Of a stretch of DNA of 64,000 nucleotides, positions 24,623-32,541 are shown piece after piece. Every line of letters begins with the position of its first letter. Position 1 is the stretch's first letter. Origin of the DNA: Ruminococcus_G sp050944435 (GTDB lineage Bacteria; Bacillota; Clostridia; Lachnospirales; Lachnospiraceae); assembly GCA_050944435.1 (NCBI GenBank), contig JBMNRB010000004.1, positions 1-64,000 on the forward strand, written 5' to 3'. A program made the translations under genes and the position numbers. The notes beneath the pieces are model-generated. The model had not been told where the DNA came from. It made no database searches and worked only from the letters and a program-made list of their open reading frames with translations.

Positions 24623-25319
24623 TTCTTTTTTCCAGCCGCGAAATATAAGACTGGGAAATGCCCAGCAAATCCGCCACTTCTTTCTGCGTTTTTTCTTTTC
24701 CGTCAGAAGACTGAAGGCCATACCTCAGTTTGATAATGGTCTGTTCCCTGGGGGAAAGTTTCCCAATAGCCTTCCCCAACAGGCGGCATTCCACCTCATG
24801 TTCCAGATCCTTATATATAATATCCTCGTCTGTACCCAGAATATCGGAAAGCAGGAGTTCATTCCCGTCCCAGTCTACATTTAACGGTTCGTCAATGGAC
24901 ACCTCCATCTTTGTTTTATTATTCCTGCGCAGGTACATCAGAATCTCATTTTCAATGCATCTTGACGCATAAGTCGCCAGCTTGATTTTTTTCGTCGGAT
25001 TAAACGTGTTGATGGCTTTGATCAGGCCGATTGTTCCAATGCTGATCAGATCCTCAACCCCCACCCCCGTGTTGTCAAATCTCTGAGCAATATACACCAC
25101 CAGCCTGAGATTATGCTCAATCAATTCATCTCTGGCTTCTTTATCCTGTCCGCTTCCCAGGTTTTCAATGACCACCGCTTCCCGCTTTGCATCCAGCGGC
25201 GCCGGAAGCACATCCGTTCCCCCGATATAAAAGATCTCTCCCGGTTTTCTGAAAATCATTCTGGAAAAACCTGGAAACATTCCAAACCGAATCCGATTCG
25301 GCAATACCGCATGCATCAT
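24582..25319 (-). CDS. sigE: Sporulation sigma factor SigE (pro-sigma-E)
   Basis: 245 residues. A hydrophobic pro-sequence of about 30 residues precedes EIFYIGGTDVLPAPLD, the site where SpoIIGA cuts in B. subtilis. Region 2 (LRLVVYIAQRFDNTGVGVEDLISIGTIGLIKAINTFN) and region 4 (LGISQSYISRLEKRIMKRLKKE) follow. It controls early mother cell gene expression. The start is ATG 25319, with AGGAGG nine bases upstream; it lies 13 bases after spoIIGA and shares its transcript. Its 3' end overlaps the convergent TDT transporter gene by 41 bp. Confidence 0.97.
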   Translation of the reverse strand: MMHAVLPNRIRFGMFPGFSRMIFRKPGEIFYIGGTDVLPAPLDAKREAVVIENLGSGQDKEARDELIEHNLRLVVYIAQRFDNTGVGVEDLISIGTIGLIKAINTFNPTKKIKLATYASRCIENEILMYLRRNNKTKMEVSIDEPLNVDWDGNELLLSDILGTDEDIIYKDLEHEVECRLLGKAIGKLSPREQTIIKLRYGLQSSDGKEKTQKEVADLLGISQSYISRLEKRIMKRLKKEIVKYE

Positions 25320-25332
25320 AATCAAATTCCTC

Positions 25333-26139
25333 CTAACCGTCTACTAAATCCGGATTTAAAATCATCTGACAGCCCTCCATAAAGGCGGCTCCTTCCTTCG
25401 CCAGAGCCACCACCGGATGTCTGACCGTCCTGCTCTTTCTGCCGTTTTTTATGGTAAGGGAATCCAGCGTTACCGTCAGAATGACTCCCGCATCGCAGCC
25501 CAGACTTCGAAACGGAATATAACGGGGATAAAAAGGCGTCAGATCCCCATTTTCCAGCAGCGCTTTCAATTCCCTTCCCTCTACCACTGATACGGGCTTT
25601 CCAGTCAGTGAATCTCTCAGTCTGTTTCCCGTATCACAAAAACCCGTTACTTTTCTGCAGTTTGCTCCCGCGTACAGTACGACCTCATAAAGATTCGTTC
25701 CCTTCCCCTTCAGTCGGGTGTATACCAGGACGGCAGCAGTAATAATCAGGTAGCTTGTGGCTGCAAGAAACAGAAATCCCCAAAGACCCGGCCGGGAAAA
25801 ATAACGCATGATCACCGAAAGTACACCGCCGATGAGAAAAGACGTCAGATATAAGAGCAGCAAGCCTTGTAATAATTTATGCCAGTCTTTGATTTTGCAT
25901 CCAAACTTTACCATTATTGTGTTAATTACCACATGCACCAGTATCGTATTCAAAAACCGCCTCTGCGGCAGTCCGAAGGCGATGGTCAAAGACAGAGCCA
26001 GTGCCCCGAAGGCTCCTCCCGCCAGACTGCTCAAATGTGTGGCAGAACATCCAAGAATCCGGCTTACCAGTCGGAGGAGAAAATAATCCATCACCATATT
26101 CGTTACAAAAAAAACATCTATGAATATCTCATAGTACAC
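25333..26139 (-). CDS. spoIIGA: Sporulation sigma-E processing peptidase SpoIIGA
   Basis: 268 residues. Five or six N-terminal membrane helices (about residues 1-145) precede a cytoplasmic aspartyl protease domain with FCDTGNRLRDSLTGKPVSVVE (active-site Asp about 175). It cuts pro-sigma-E at the septum after engagement of signalling from sigma-F. The GTG at 26139 follows GGGGGGTG; a longer reading to 26193 would start inside a palindrome and is rejected. The ribosome binding site is the downstream arm of an 18-bp inverted repeat. Transcribed with sigE. Confidence 0.95.
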   Translation of the reverse strand: MYYEIFIDVFFVTNMVMDYFLLRLVSRILGCSATHLSSLAGGAFGALALSLTIAFGLPQRRFLNTILVHVVINTIMVKFGCKIKDWHKLLQGLLLLYLTSFLIGGVLSVIMRYFSRPGLWGFLFLAATSYLIITAAVLVYTRLKGKGTNLYEVVLYAGANCRKVTGFCDTGNRLRDSLTGKPVSVVEGRELKALLENGDLTPFYPRYIPFRSLGCDAGVILTVTLDSLTIKNGRKSRTVRHPVVALAKEGAAFMEGCQMILNPDLVDG

Positions 26140-26215
26140 AAAACACCCCCCATAACCCCTGAATACGTACTTACTGGAATAAGCAAAATTCATTATAGGT
26201 TATGGAGGGTGTTTT
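26140..26215 (-). repeat. 18-bp inverted repeat that overlaps the spoIIGA ribosome binding site
   Basis: Arms are 26140-26157 and 26198-26215, separated by 40 bases. On the minus strand the first arm reads AAAACACCCTCCATAACC and the second GGTTATGGGGGGTGTTTT, pairing at 18 of 18 positions if one T-G wobble is counted. The second arm holds the spoIIGA Shine-Dalgarno sequence. The -10 hexamer of the spoIIG promoter lies in the loop, so RNA made from that promoter lacks the first arm, but read-through RNA from aroD would contain both. Confidence 0.85.
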
Positions 26216-26257
26216 ATTTGTCAAAAGCAAGCTGTCGCATTTTATATCTTTTCGACA
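26192..26257 (-). promoter_or_regulatory. spoIIG promoter with Spo0A boxes
   Basis: TTGACA (26219-26224) and TATAAT (26192-26197) on the minus strand are 21 bp apart, similar to the abnormally long spacer (22 bp) of the B. subtilis spoIIG promoter. Upstream lies a perfect 0A box TGTCGAA on the minus strand (26251-26257) and a near-match TGTCGCA on the plus strand (26233-26239), together a 9-bp inverted repeat AAGCTGTCG/CGACAGCTT. Spo0A-phosphate would act at about -50 and -70. Confidence 0.8.
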
Positions 26258-26292
26258 GCTTTTCCTTCCTTTTTTCTTATTATGTTAAGGGA

Positions 26293-27057
26293 TTATCGCA
26301 ATGCCCTGTGAATGATCCCCAGGCCCTGTTTCATCTCTTCTATGGGAAGCTGCCCCGGCGCCGATGCCTCTTCCACCGACGCAAATGTGACGCTGGAACC
26401 GAAGATCTCTCCGCCCAGCCGGCTTAACACTCCCTGACCGCCCATCGCCATGGAGATCAGCGGACATCTGCTTTTTTCGCCGGCCTTGTAAGTGGCCTCA
26501 AGAAGACGGAGAACATCCTGCGGTGTCCTGGGCATCACTGCAATTTTTAAAATATCTGCCCCCGCCTGTTCCATCTGTTCAAAAAGTGTGAGGAGGCTGC
26601 CGGTTTCCGGCGTGTTCTGGAAATGATGATTAGAGCAGACGACTGGGCAGCCCTGTTCATGAATCGCCTCAATCAGCGGTTTCGCCCCGTTTTTTTCCAC
26701 TTCCAGCTCCACGTCCAACGCATCGGCCAGTCCCCATTTCGCCACCGTTCGGTTCAGGTTCACATAAGTTTCCTTCTTCAGGGGACGAATTCCCCCTTCT
26801 TTTTCCGTCCGGAAGGTGAAAAGAATCGGAATTTCCCGCAATATGGCGCGCAGCGTCGATAAAGTTTCCCTTACCAGGGAAAAATTCTCCGGCTCTTCCA
26901 GATAATCCGCCCGCCATTCCACCAGATCCGGAGCAGCGGCAGCGATTCTCTCCGCCTGTCTTTCCACTTCTTCTTTCGTCCGTCCGGTCACAGGGACACA
27001 AATTTTGGGAATTCCTTCCCCAATCATCAGATTTCTTACTTTTACCGGCTTTACCAT
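26293..27057 (-). CDS. aroD: 3-Dehydroquinate dehydratase, type I
   Basis: 254 residues. The type I (AroD) barrel shows EWRADYLE (catalytic Glu region), the active-site His in NHHFQNT, and the Schiff-base Lys in ADILKIAVMP (about 170). C-terminal SMAMGGQGVLSRLGGEIFGSSVTFA is typical. It converts 3-dehydroquinate to 3-dehydroshikimate in aromatic amino acid synthesis. The start is ATG 27057, with GAGG nine bases upstream. It has its own promoter (27108-27136) and lies upstream of the spoIIG promoter on the same strand. No obvious strong terminator is seen after its stop. Confidence 0.95.
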   Translation of the reverse strand: MVKPVKVRNLMIGEGIPKICVPVTGRTKEEVERQAERIAAAAPDLVEWRADYLEEPENFSLVRETLSTLRAILREIPILFTFRTEKEGGIRPLKKETYVNLNRTVAKWGLADALDVELEVEKNGAKPLIEAIHEQGCPVVCSNHHFQNTPETGSLLTLFEQMEQAGADILKIAVMPRTPQDVLRLLEATYKAGEKSRCPLISMAMGGQGVLSRLGGEIFGSSVTFASVEEASAPGQLPIEEMKQGLGIIHRALR

Positions 27058-27083
27058 CACACTTTACCTCGTTCAATCGTACT

Positions 27084-27136
27084 AACAGCCTGGGACTGTT
27101 ACCGTTAAGTATAAAGTCCCAGGCTGTTTCTGTCAA
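27084..27136 (-). promoter_or_regulatory. aroD promoter with a 14-bp inverted repeat around the -10
   Basis: TTGACA (27131-27136), 17-bp spacer, TATACT (27108-27113) on the minus strand. A 14-bp perfect inverted repeat (AACAGCCTGGGACT at 27084-27097; AGTCCCAGGCTGTT at 27115-27128) has one arm in the spacer and the other in the leader. It may double as the transcription terminator of the DUF4179 gene, though the T-run is weak. Confidence 0.75.
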
Positions 27137-27152
27137 TGCGGCAGGCTTCCTG

Positions 27153-28340
27153 TCAATCAAGGGGCACCACGTAAAACCGCTTCTCCAAGGGCTGATCTTC
27201 CGGATGTTCTTCCTCCAAAGGAACGTTTCCTTCCGACAGACTCTCTTTGGCAAACAGCAGTTTTTCCACCTGATCCACTTCCAGAATCCGGTCGAGGGCA
27301 AATAAAGTGATATATTGATCAGACTCTTCCGACAGACGGCTGGATCCCCCCATTCCCGGATACAGGCAGGAGTAAACCGTTCCGTCTTTCATCACCGCAC
27401 CTTTCAGCTGAGGCGGATTCATTCCCTCTTCCGATTCGTCCACCGTATACTGCCCGGCGGGTACCTCCAGCACTGCCCGCATGGAAATGGGAGAAAGTTC
27501 TGCTTCTTTCAGCACTGCGCCGCTTTCCCCCAGGGGCGCTTCCGGCTTACTGATCTGCACTTTATCGCTTCCCTGAAGGGTCCAGTCAAATTCCCAGGTT
27601 CCCTCCAGCACCGGATGAAAATCCGTTTTTTCATAAGTTCCCAGATTGGACAGCTTCACATGGATTTCTTTTCCAAACAGATATCCCCTCTCCTCCAGAT
27701 AATGACTTAAGGTGAGATCGAATTCCAGGCTTCCGTCCTCCTGCACATACTTCTCAATCAGGCTCCCGTCTTCCGCAAATTCAAGAGGCGTACCGTCGCC
27801 GTATTCCGCCATTGCGTTTTCTCCGCTTACTATTCCATTGTAAAAGCCGCCGCTCCAGTTGATATTATCATCTCCGTCCACCGTCACTTCAATATTCTCA
27901 ATCCCCGGCTCCGCTCCCTTGGGCAGGTCGTAGCCTTCCACTTTAAAGGACAGGTGAGCAAAATAGTTGTCCACGATACTTTGTACCGCCGTAATGGTGA
28001 CGCCCTGTACGGTAACAGACTGATTGATCAAAGAAGAAGCCTTGCTCCCATCCAACTCCTGCATCTGCCCTTCACTGGCATGGAGGGATTCTGAAAGCCC
28101 TTTGCTCCACCAATGATGGTAAGCGGCAGCGCCCACACTGACGGTCCCCAGAATTGCTGCGGCAACAGCCGCCGCCAGCCAGAATCTTTTTCTGCTCTTT
28201 CTCCTCACCGCCGGTTTCGTTTTACTTTCCTCTTCCGCCTCTCTTTTTACTTTTTCAAAAGCTCCCTGGGCTTTTTCCAGTACCACCGGAGGTATGTCCA
28301 CCGGTTCCTGCAGGATTTTTATTATATTTGTTTCTTTCAT
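27153..28340 (-). CDS. DUF4179 membrane-anchored anti-sigma factor
   Basis: 395 residues. A cytoplasmic N-terminus with basic stretch RRKSRKRF is followed by one transmembrane segment (about 51-70), then a large extracytoplasmic DUF4179 region (about 80-395). It overlaps the ECF sigma gene by 4 bp, the usual arrangement for a cognate anti-sigma factor. It probably holds the sigma factor at the membrane until an outside signal releases it. The signal and mechanism are unknown. DUF4179 does not contain the classical HxxxCxxC motif of zinc anti-sigma factors in its N-terminus. Confidence 0.8.
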   Translation of the reverse strand: MKETNIIKILQEPVDIPPVVLEKAQGAFEKVKREAEEESKTKPAVRRKSRKRFWLAAAVAAAILGTVSVGAAAYHHWWSKGLSESLHASEGQMQELDGSKASSLINQSVTVQGVTITAVQSIVDNYFAHLSFKVEGYDLPKGAEPGIENIEVTVDGDDNINWSGGFYNGIVSGENAMAEYGDGTPLEFAEDGSLIEKYVQEDGSLEFDLTLSHYLEERGYLFGKEIHVKLSNLGTYEKTDFHPVLEGTWEFDWTLQGSDKVQISKPEAPLGESGAVLKEAELSPISMRAVLEVPAGQYTVDESEEGMNPPQLKGAVMKDGTVYSCLYPGMGGSSRLSEESDQYITLFALDRILEVDQVEKLLFAKESLSEGNVPLEEEHPEDQPLEKRFYVVPLD

Positions 28341-28852
28341 ATTATGCGCCTCCTTACCTCTGAATAGTATCCTTCCGCCAGTTTCTCCCTTGCCCTGGCC
28401 AATCTGGTTCTAACCGTGCTCTCCGAAATATCCAATATGGACGCCACTTCAGAAGTGCGGAATCCTTCTCCGTAATACAGCATCACCACCAGCCTGTACT
28501 TTTCATCCAGGCTTTTCATTGCTTCCTGCCATTCCAGATTTTCATAACCTGTCTCATAGGAAGCTCCTTCCGGCATCTCATCCGTTAACACCAACTGTTT
28601 CTTTTTCGCGATGAAATCTTTACACTTGTTGACAAGAATTCTGGTCATCCAGGTCTTGAAATATCGGTCATGGGAAAGATCAGGCAGTTTCTCCCAACAG
28701 ACGAGAATCGTATCAGATATGGCGTCCGCTGCGTCCTCGTCACTTTTTAATATGGCGCGGGCCGTCTTATACATATGCTGCATATAAGACTGCATCAGTA
28801 AGGTAAATGCTTCTGCATCCCGCTCCTTTGCTTTTTTCACTAAATTTTCCAT
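28337..28852 (-). CDS. ECF-type RNA polymerase sigma factor
   Basis: 171 residues. Region 2 holds DEDAADAISDTILVCWEKLPDL and region 4 holds GFRTSEVASILDISESTVRTRLARAREKLAE, which are typical of group 4 (ECF) sigma factors. The ATG at 28852 follows AAAGGAAAAG. The ATGA overlap with DUF4179 indicates co-translation of sigma and anti-sigma. A candidate ECF promoter (GGGACA, 16 bp, CGTC) lies 58 bases upstream, so autoregulation is likely. The stress or envelope signal is not evident. Confidence 0.9.
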   Translation of the reverse strand: MENLVKKAKERDAEAFTLLMQSYMQHMYKTARAILKSDEDAADAISDTILVCWEKLPDLSHDRYFKTWMTRILVNKCKDFIAKKKQLVLTDEMPEGASYETGYENLEWQEAMKSLDEKYRLVVMLYYGEGFRTSEVASILDISESTVRTRLARAREKLAEGYYSEVRRRII

Positions 28853-28909
28853 ACCGCTTTTCCTTTCTTTTCTGTACGTACAGGGCATAAACTTCATGCC
28901 TTACACTTA

Positions 28910-28938
28910 TTAGACGGAAAACACCGGAAAAATGTCCC
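28910..28938 (-). promoter_or_regulatory. Candidate ECF-type autoregulatory promoter
   Basis: On the minus strand, GGGACA (28933-28938), 16 bp, then CGTCTAA (28910-28916), resembling the ECF pattern of an AAC-like -35 and CGTC -10. It is 58 bases before the ECF sigma ATG. The rest of 28853-29063 carries a plus-strand leader for aroE. Confidence 0.55.
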
Positions 28939-29021
28939 GAAATTTTTTAATTTATGGTATACTTTTTTATATATCAGAGTAATGAAAGCAAAAAATAACC
29001 CTGACATCTTTTTATCGTACG

Positions 29022-29046
29022 GCATCCCGGCTGTCAACCGGGACGC
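29022..29046 (+). other. Leader hairpin before aroE
   Basis: Stem GCATCCCGG (29022-29030) with CCGGGACGC (29038-29046), one A-C mismatch, 7-nt loop, 6 bases before AGGAGG. No U-run; it may protect the 5' end of the mRNA. Confidence 0.45.
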
Positions 29047-29063
29047 TGATTTAGGAGGAAATT

Positions 29064-29936
29064 ATGGAATTGCCAATTACCGGACATACCAAACTGACCG
29101 CCTTGCTGGGCAAACCGGTGGCTCACAGCCTTTCGCCGCTGATGCACAATGAAGCTTTTCATCTGCTGGGCCTGGATTACGTTTATCTCTGCTTCGAAGT
29201 GGACGAGACCGCCCTTTCAACCGCCGTTGCCGGCCTGAAGGCAGCGGGCATTCGAGGTTTCAACCTGACCATGCCCAACAAAAATAAAATCATGGAGTTT
29301 CTGGACGACCTGTCGCCGGCCGCTAAAATGATCGGCGCAGTCAACACCGTGGTAAACGATAATGGAAAGCTGACGGGACACAATACGGATGGAACAGGCT
29401 TTATGCGCTCCGCCGCTGATGCCGGCTTTTCTTTAAAGGGAAAAAGCATGACTCTCCTTGGAGCCGGCGGCGCCGCCACCGCCATTGCGGCCCAGGCGGC
29501 CCTGGATGGAATGAAGGAAATTCGTATCTTTCTGCGTCCCGCCAGCCGTTTCTTCCAGCGGATTTCTCATCTGACCGACACCATCAACCGGACCACGGAC
29601 TGCCGCGCCGCCATTTACGACAACGCTGATACAAAATCACTTAAGAATTCTCTTGAAACCAGCGATATTCTGGTAAACGCCACATCTGTGGGCATGGAAC
29701 CCGATACGCAGAATTCCCTGATTACCGATATTTCCATGTTCCCCAAAGAACTGGCCGTAGCCGATATTATCTATGAACCCAGAAAAACCCGGCTGCTTTC
29801 CCTGGCTGAATCTGCCGGATGTCCGACAATGAACGGCCTGTACATGCTTTTATATCAGGGTGCGGAAGCTTTTCGCCTGTTTACCGGAAAAGAAATGCCT
29901 GTGGAACCGATCAAAGAAAAATTCTTCTCCAGGTAA
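29064..29936 (+). CDS. aroE: Shikimate 5-dehydrogenase
   Basis: 290 residues. The substrate-binding GKPVAHSLSPLMHN (about 16-29), the catalytic Lys/Asp motif NLTMPNKNKIMEFLD, NTVVNDNGKLTGHNTDG and the NADP-binding GAGGAATAIAAQ (about 133-144) are all visible. It reduces 3-dehydroshikimate to shikimate. The start ATG 29064 has AGGAGG five bases upstream. It is the first of three plus-strand genes, but the T-box leader lies between it and ilvB, so it is a separate transcription unit. It shares the pathway of aroD and aroK in this window. Confidence 0.95.
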   Translation: MELPITGHTKLTALLGKPVAHSLSPLMHNEAFHLLGLDYVYLCFEVDETALSTAVAGLKAAGIRGFNLTMPNKNKIMEFLDDLSPAAKMIGAVNTVVNDNGKLTGHNTDGTGFMRSAADAGFSLKGKSMTLLGAGGAATAIAAQAALDGMKEIRIFLRPASRFFQRISHLTDTINRTTDCRAAIYDNADTKSLKNSLETSDILVNATSVGMEPDTQNSLITDISMFPKELAVADIIYEPRKTRLLSLAESAGCPTMNGLYMLLYQGAEAFRLFTGKEMPVEPIKEKFFSR

Positions 29937-29947
29937 GACAAAAAAAC

Positions 29948-29976
29948 ATTGACAAATTGTCCTTTTTCCCATACAA
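29948..29976 (+). promoter_or_regulatory. Sigma-A promoter of the T-box-ilvBN operon
   Basis: TTGACA (29948-29953), 17-bp spacer, TACAAT (29971-29976), followed by a 280-nt leader. A strong match. Confidence 0.85.
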
Positions 29977-29989
29977 TTAATAGAAATTA

Positions 29990-30267
29990 AAAAAACCTGA
30001 AAATGCAGTGACAGGGAGGAGTACATAATCACTGGATGCCCAGAGAGAGGACGGCTGGTGAAAGTCTTCGTGAAAGGATTATGGAAGGTAGCCTTCGAGC
30101 AGTGAACCGAACCGCATATCAATCGCACAGTAGGCTTCAACGTTTTTTCCGCGTTACAGGAAAGCAATATAGTATTTTTGTATTGGCTAAGTGCAGAGGC
30201 TTTGCCTCTGAAATCAGGTGGTACCACGGTTATAATCGCCCTGAGCTTTGACAGCTCAGGGTTTTTT
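29990..30267 (+). ncRNA. T-box leader for ilvBN
   Basis: The conserved T-box AGGTGGTACCACGG (30216-30229) is followed by a terminator (CCCTGAGCT at 30239-30247, loop, AGCTCAGGG at 30253-30261, then TTTTTT). Upstream, an AGAGAG bulge, GGTGAAAGTC apical element and GAAG-GTA-GCCTTCGAGC resemble Stem I with its specifier loop. If I align correctly, the specifier codon is GTA (Val), at 30088-30090, consistent with a branched-chain biosynthesis gene. Uncharged cognate tRNA would favour read-through. Confidence 0.9.
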
Positions 30268-30292
30268 ACGTATCAAAAAGGGAGGATTCAGG

Positions 30293-32011
30293 ATGAGAGA
30301 AATTTCAGGAAATAAATTATTGGTAAAAGCCTTAAAAGAGGAAGGCGTGGAAGTACTTTTCGGCTATCCGGGAGCTACCACCATCGATATCAGCGATGAA
30401 CTGGGGAAAGACGGATCCATTGAAATCATTCTTCCCCGCCACGAGCAGGCTCTGGTTCACGAGGCCGACGCCTATGCCAGAACCACCGGAAAAGTGGGAG
30501 TCTGTCTTGTAACCAGCGGTCCGGGAGCCACCAATGTAGTGACGGGCCTGGCCACAGCCAATTATGACAGCGTGCCTCTGGTATGCTTCACCGGCCAGGT
30601 AGCCCGTCACCTGATCGGCAACGACGCCTTCCAGGAAGTGGATATTGTAGGAATTACCAGAAGCATCACAAAGTACGGCATTACCGTAAGAAAGCGGGAA
30701 GATCTGGGACGAATCATAAAAGAAGCCTTCTACATTGCACGGACCGGCCGTCCCGGACCGGTTCTGGTTGACCTCCCCAAGGATGTAATGGGCGAACTGG
30801 GAAGCGCCGAATACCCCACAACGGTGAATATCCGAGGCTATAAACCCAGCACCGGCATCCACATCGGACAATTGAAAAAAGCCCTGAAAATGCTTCAGAA
30901 AGCAAAGCGTCCTCTGTTTCTGGCCGGAGGAGGCATCAATATCGCCAGAGCCAACGAGACCTTTCAGAAAGTGGCAGAAAAAACACAGGTGCCCGTGGTG
31001 ACAACGGTAATGGGAAAGGGCGCGATTCCCACGGATCATCCTCTCTTTATCGGAAATCTTGGAATGCACGGCGCCTATGCCGCCAATATGGCCGTCAGCA
31101 ACTGCGATCTTCTCTTCTCCATCGGAACCAGATTCAACGACCGCATCACTGGCAAACTTCACGCTTTCGCTCCCAATGCCCAGATTGTCCACATTGACAT
31201 CGATACTTCTTCCATTTCAAGAAACGTCCACGTAGATGTGCCAATTGTGGCGGACGCCCTGGAAGCCGTTACCAGAATGAATGAATACGTAAAAGAACTG
31301 AATACAAAAAAATGGCTCACACAGATCGAAGCCTGGAAACAGGAACATCCCCTGACCATGAAAACGGGAAATAAAATGAGCCCTCTGGATATCATTGAAG
31401 AAATCAACCGTCAGTTTGACAATTCAATCCTGGTAACCGATGTGGGACAGCACCAGATGCTGGTATCCCAGTATGCACAGCTTAACAACAATAAACGCAT
31501 GATCATGTCCGGTGGTCTGGGAACCATGGGCTACGGCCTTCCCGGCGCCATCGGAGCACAGATTGGAAATCCGGATTCCACAGTAATCGCAATCTGCGGC
31601 GACGGCGGCGTACAGATGAATATTCAGGAGATGGCCACAGCCGTTTTGGAAGAACTGCCCATTATTCTCTGCATATTCAATAACGAATATCTGGGAATGG
31701 TGCGCCAGTGGCAGAAACTGTTTTATGGGAAACGCTACTCCATGACGAATTTAAGGGCAGGCGCCCTTTCCCGGCGAACGGAAGGAAAGGAATTCCCGGA
31801 ATACACACCTGATTTCGTGAAACTGGCCGAGAGTTACGGCGCAAAGGGATACCGGGTGACTGCCAAAGAAGAGATTTCCGCCGCCTTTGAAAAGGCAAAG
31901 GAAAACACCAAAGGACCTACGCTGATAGAATTTATCATTGATCCGGAAGAAATGGTCTACCCCATGATTCAGCCAGGCGGTACTTTAGAAGAAATGATCA
32001 TGGATTGTTAG
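30293..32011 (+). CDS. ilvB: Acetolactate synthase large subunit
   Basis: 572 residues. The N-terminal TPP-binding domain shows the catalytic Glu region LPRHEQALVHEADAYAR, and the C-terminal ThDP site is GDGGVQMNIQEMATAVLEELPIILCIFNN (GDG..N pattern). LGTMGYGLPGAIGAQ is also typical. It makes acetolactate from pyruvate in Val/Leu synthesis and acetohydroxybutyrate in Ile synthesis. The start is ATG 30293, with GGGAGG; an extension to 30248 lies in the terminator of the T-box. ilvN follows after 14 bases. Confidence 0.96.
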   Translation: MREISGNKLLVKALKEEGVEVLFGYPGATTIDISDELGKDGSIEIILPRHEQALVHEADAYARTTGKVGVCLVTSGPGATNVVTGLATANYDSVPLVCFTGQVARHLIGNDAFQEVDIVGITRSITKYGITVRKREDLGRIIKEAFYIARTGRPGPVLVDLPKDVMGELGSAEYPTTVNIRGYKPSTGIHIGQLKKALKMLQKAKRPLFLAGGGINIARANETFQKVAEKTQVPVVTTVMGKGAIPTDHPLFIGNLGMHGAYAANMAVSNCDLLFSIGTRFNDRITGKLHAFAPNAQIVHIDIDTSSISRNVHVDVPIVADALEAVTRMNEYVKELNTKKWLTQIEAWKQEHPLTMKTGNKMSPLDIIEEINRQFDNSILVTDVGQHQMLVSQYAQLNNNKRMIMSGGLGTMGYGLPGAIGAQIGNPDSTVIAICGDGGVQMNIQEMATAVLEELPIILCIFNNEYLGMVRQWQKLFYGKRYSMTNLRAGALSRRTEGKEFPEYTPDFVKLAESYGAKGYRVTAKEEISAAFEKAKENTKGPTLIEFIIDPEEMVYPMIQPGGTLEEMIMDC

Positions 32012-32025
32012 GAGGATAGAGAAGC

Positions 32026-32535
32026 ATGGATAAAGGAATGAAAAAAAGATGGATCTCGTTATACGTGGAAAATCAGGTGGGCGTACTGGCCAAAATCTCC
32101 GGTCTTTTTTCCGGCAAAAGCTACAACCTGGACAGTCTCACCGTGGGAACTACGGAGGATCCCACGGTCTCCAGAATGACCATCGCCACAGTCAGCGACG
32201 ACGAAACCTTTGAACAGATAAAAAAACAGCTCAACCGCATGGTGGAAGTCATCAAAGTTATCGACTTCACCGATATCTTTGTTCGAATGAAAGAAATCCT
32301 TTATATTAAAGTAAAACGCTGTACCCCGGCGGACAAGGTAGTGCTGTTTCAGATTGCAGAAACCTTTAAAGCCCGCGTCATCGACTACGGAAAGGACAGT
32401 CTTCTTCTGGAGTTCGTCCAGACAGCCACAAAAAATGACGCCGTGATTAAACTGATTAAAGAGCAGTTTAAAACCATCGAAGTCGTACGAGGCGGCAGTG
32501 TGGGAATAGAATCCATCAGTATGATGGAACGCTGA
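32026..32535 (+). CDS. ilvN: Acetolactate synthase small subunit
   Basis: 169 residues, with an N-terminal ACT domain (SLYVENQVGVLAKISGLFSGKSYNLDSLTVGTTEDP, about 9-44) and a C-terminal ALS_ss_C domain (about 85-160). It stimulates the catalytic subunit and confers valine feedback. AGGAGG is 10 bases before the ATG. A terminator follows. Confidence 0.95.
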   Translation: MDKGMKKRWISLYVENQVGVLAKISGLFSGKSYNLDSLTVGTTEDPTVSRMTIATVSDDETFEQIKKQLNRMVEVIKVIDFTDIFVRMKEILYIKVKRCTPADKVVLFQIAETFKARVIDYGKDSLLLEFVQTATKNDAVIKLIKEQFKTIEVVRGGSVGIESISMMER

Positions 32536-32541
32536 AACAAG

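Noticed and set aside
26140..26193. A longer N-terminus for SpoIIGA starting at 26193
   Set aside because: The extra codons are the loop and arm of the palindrome, the start has no ribosome binding site, and the shortened protein begins as SpoIIGA proteins do.
30332..31192. A 286-codon minus-strand frame opposite ilvB
   Set aside because: ilvB shows strong protein conservation on the other strand; this frame is low-complexity antisense.
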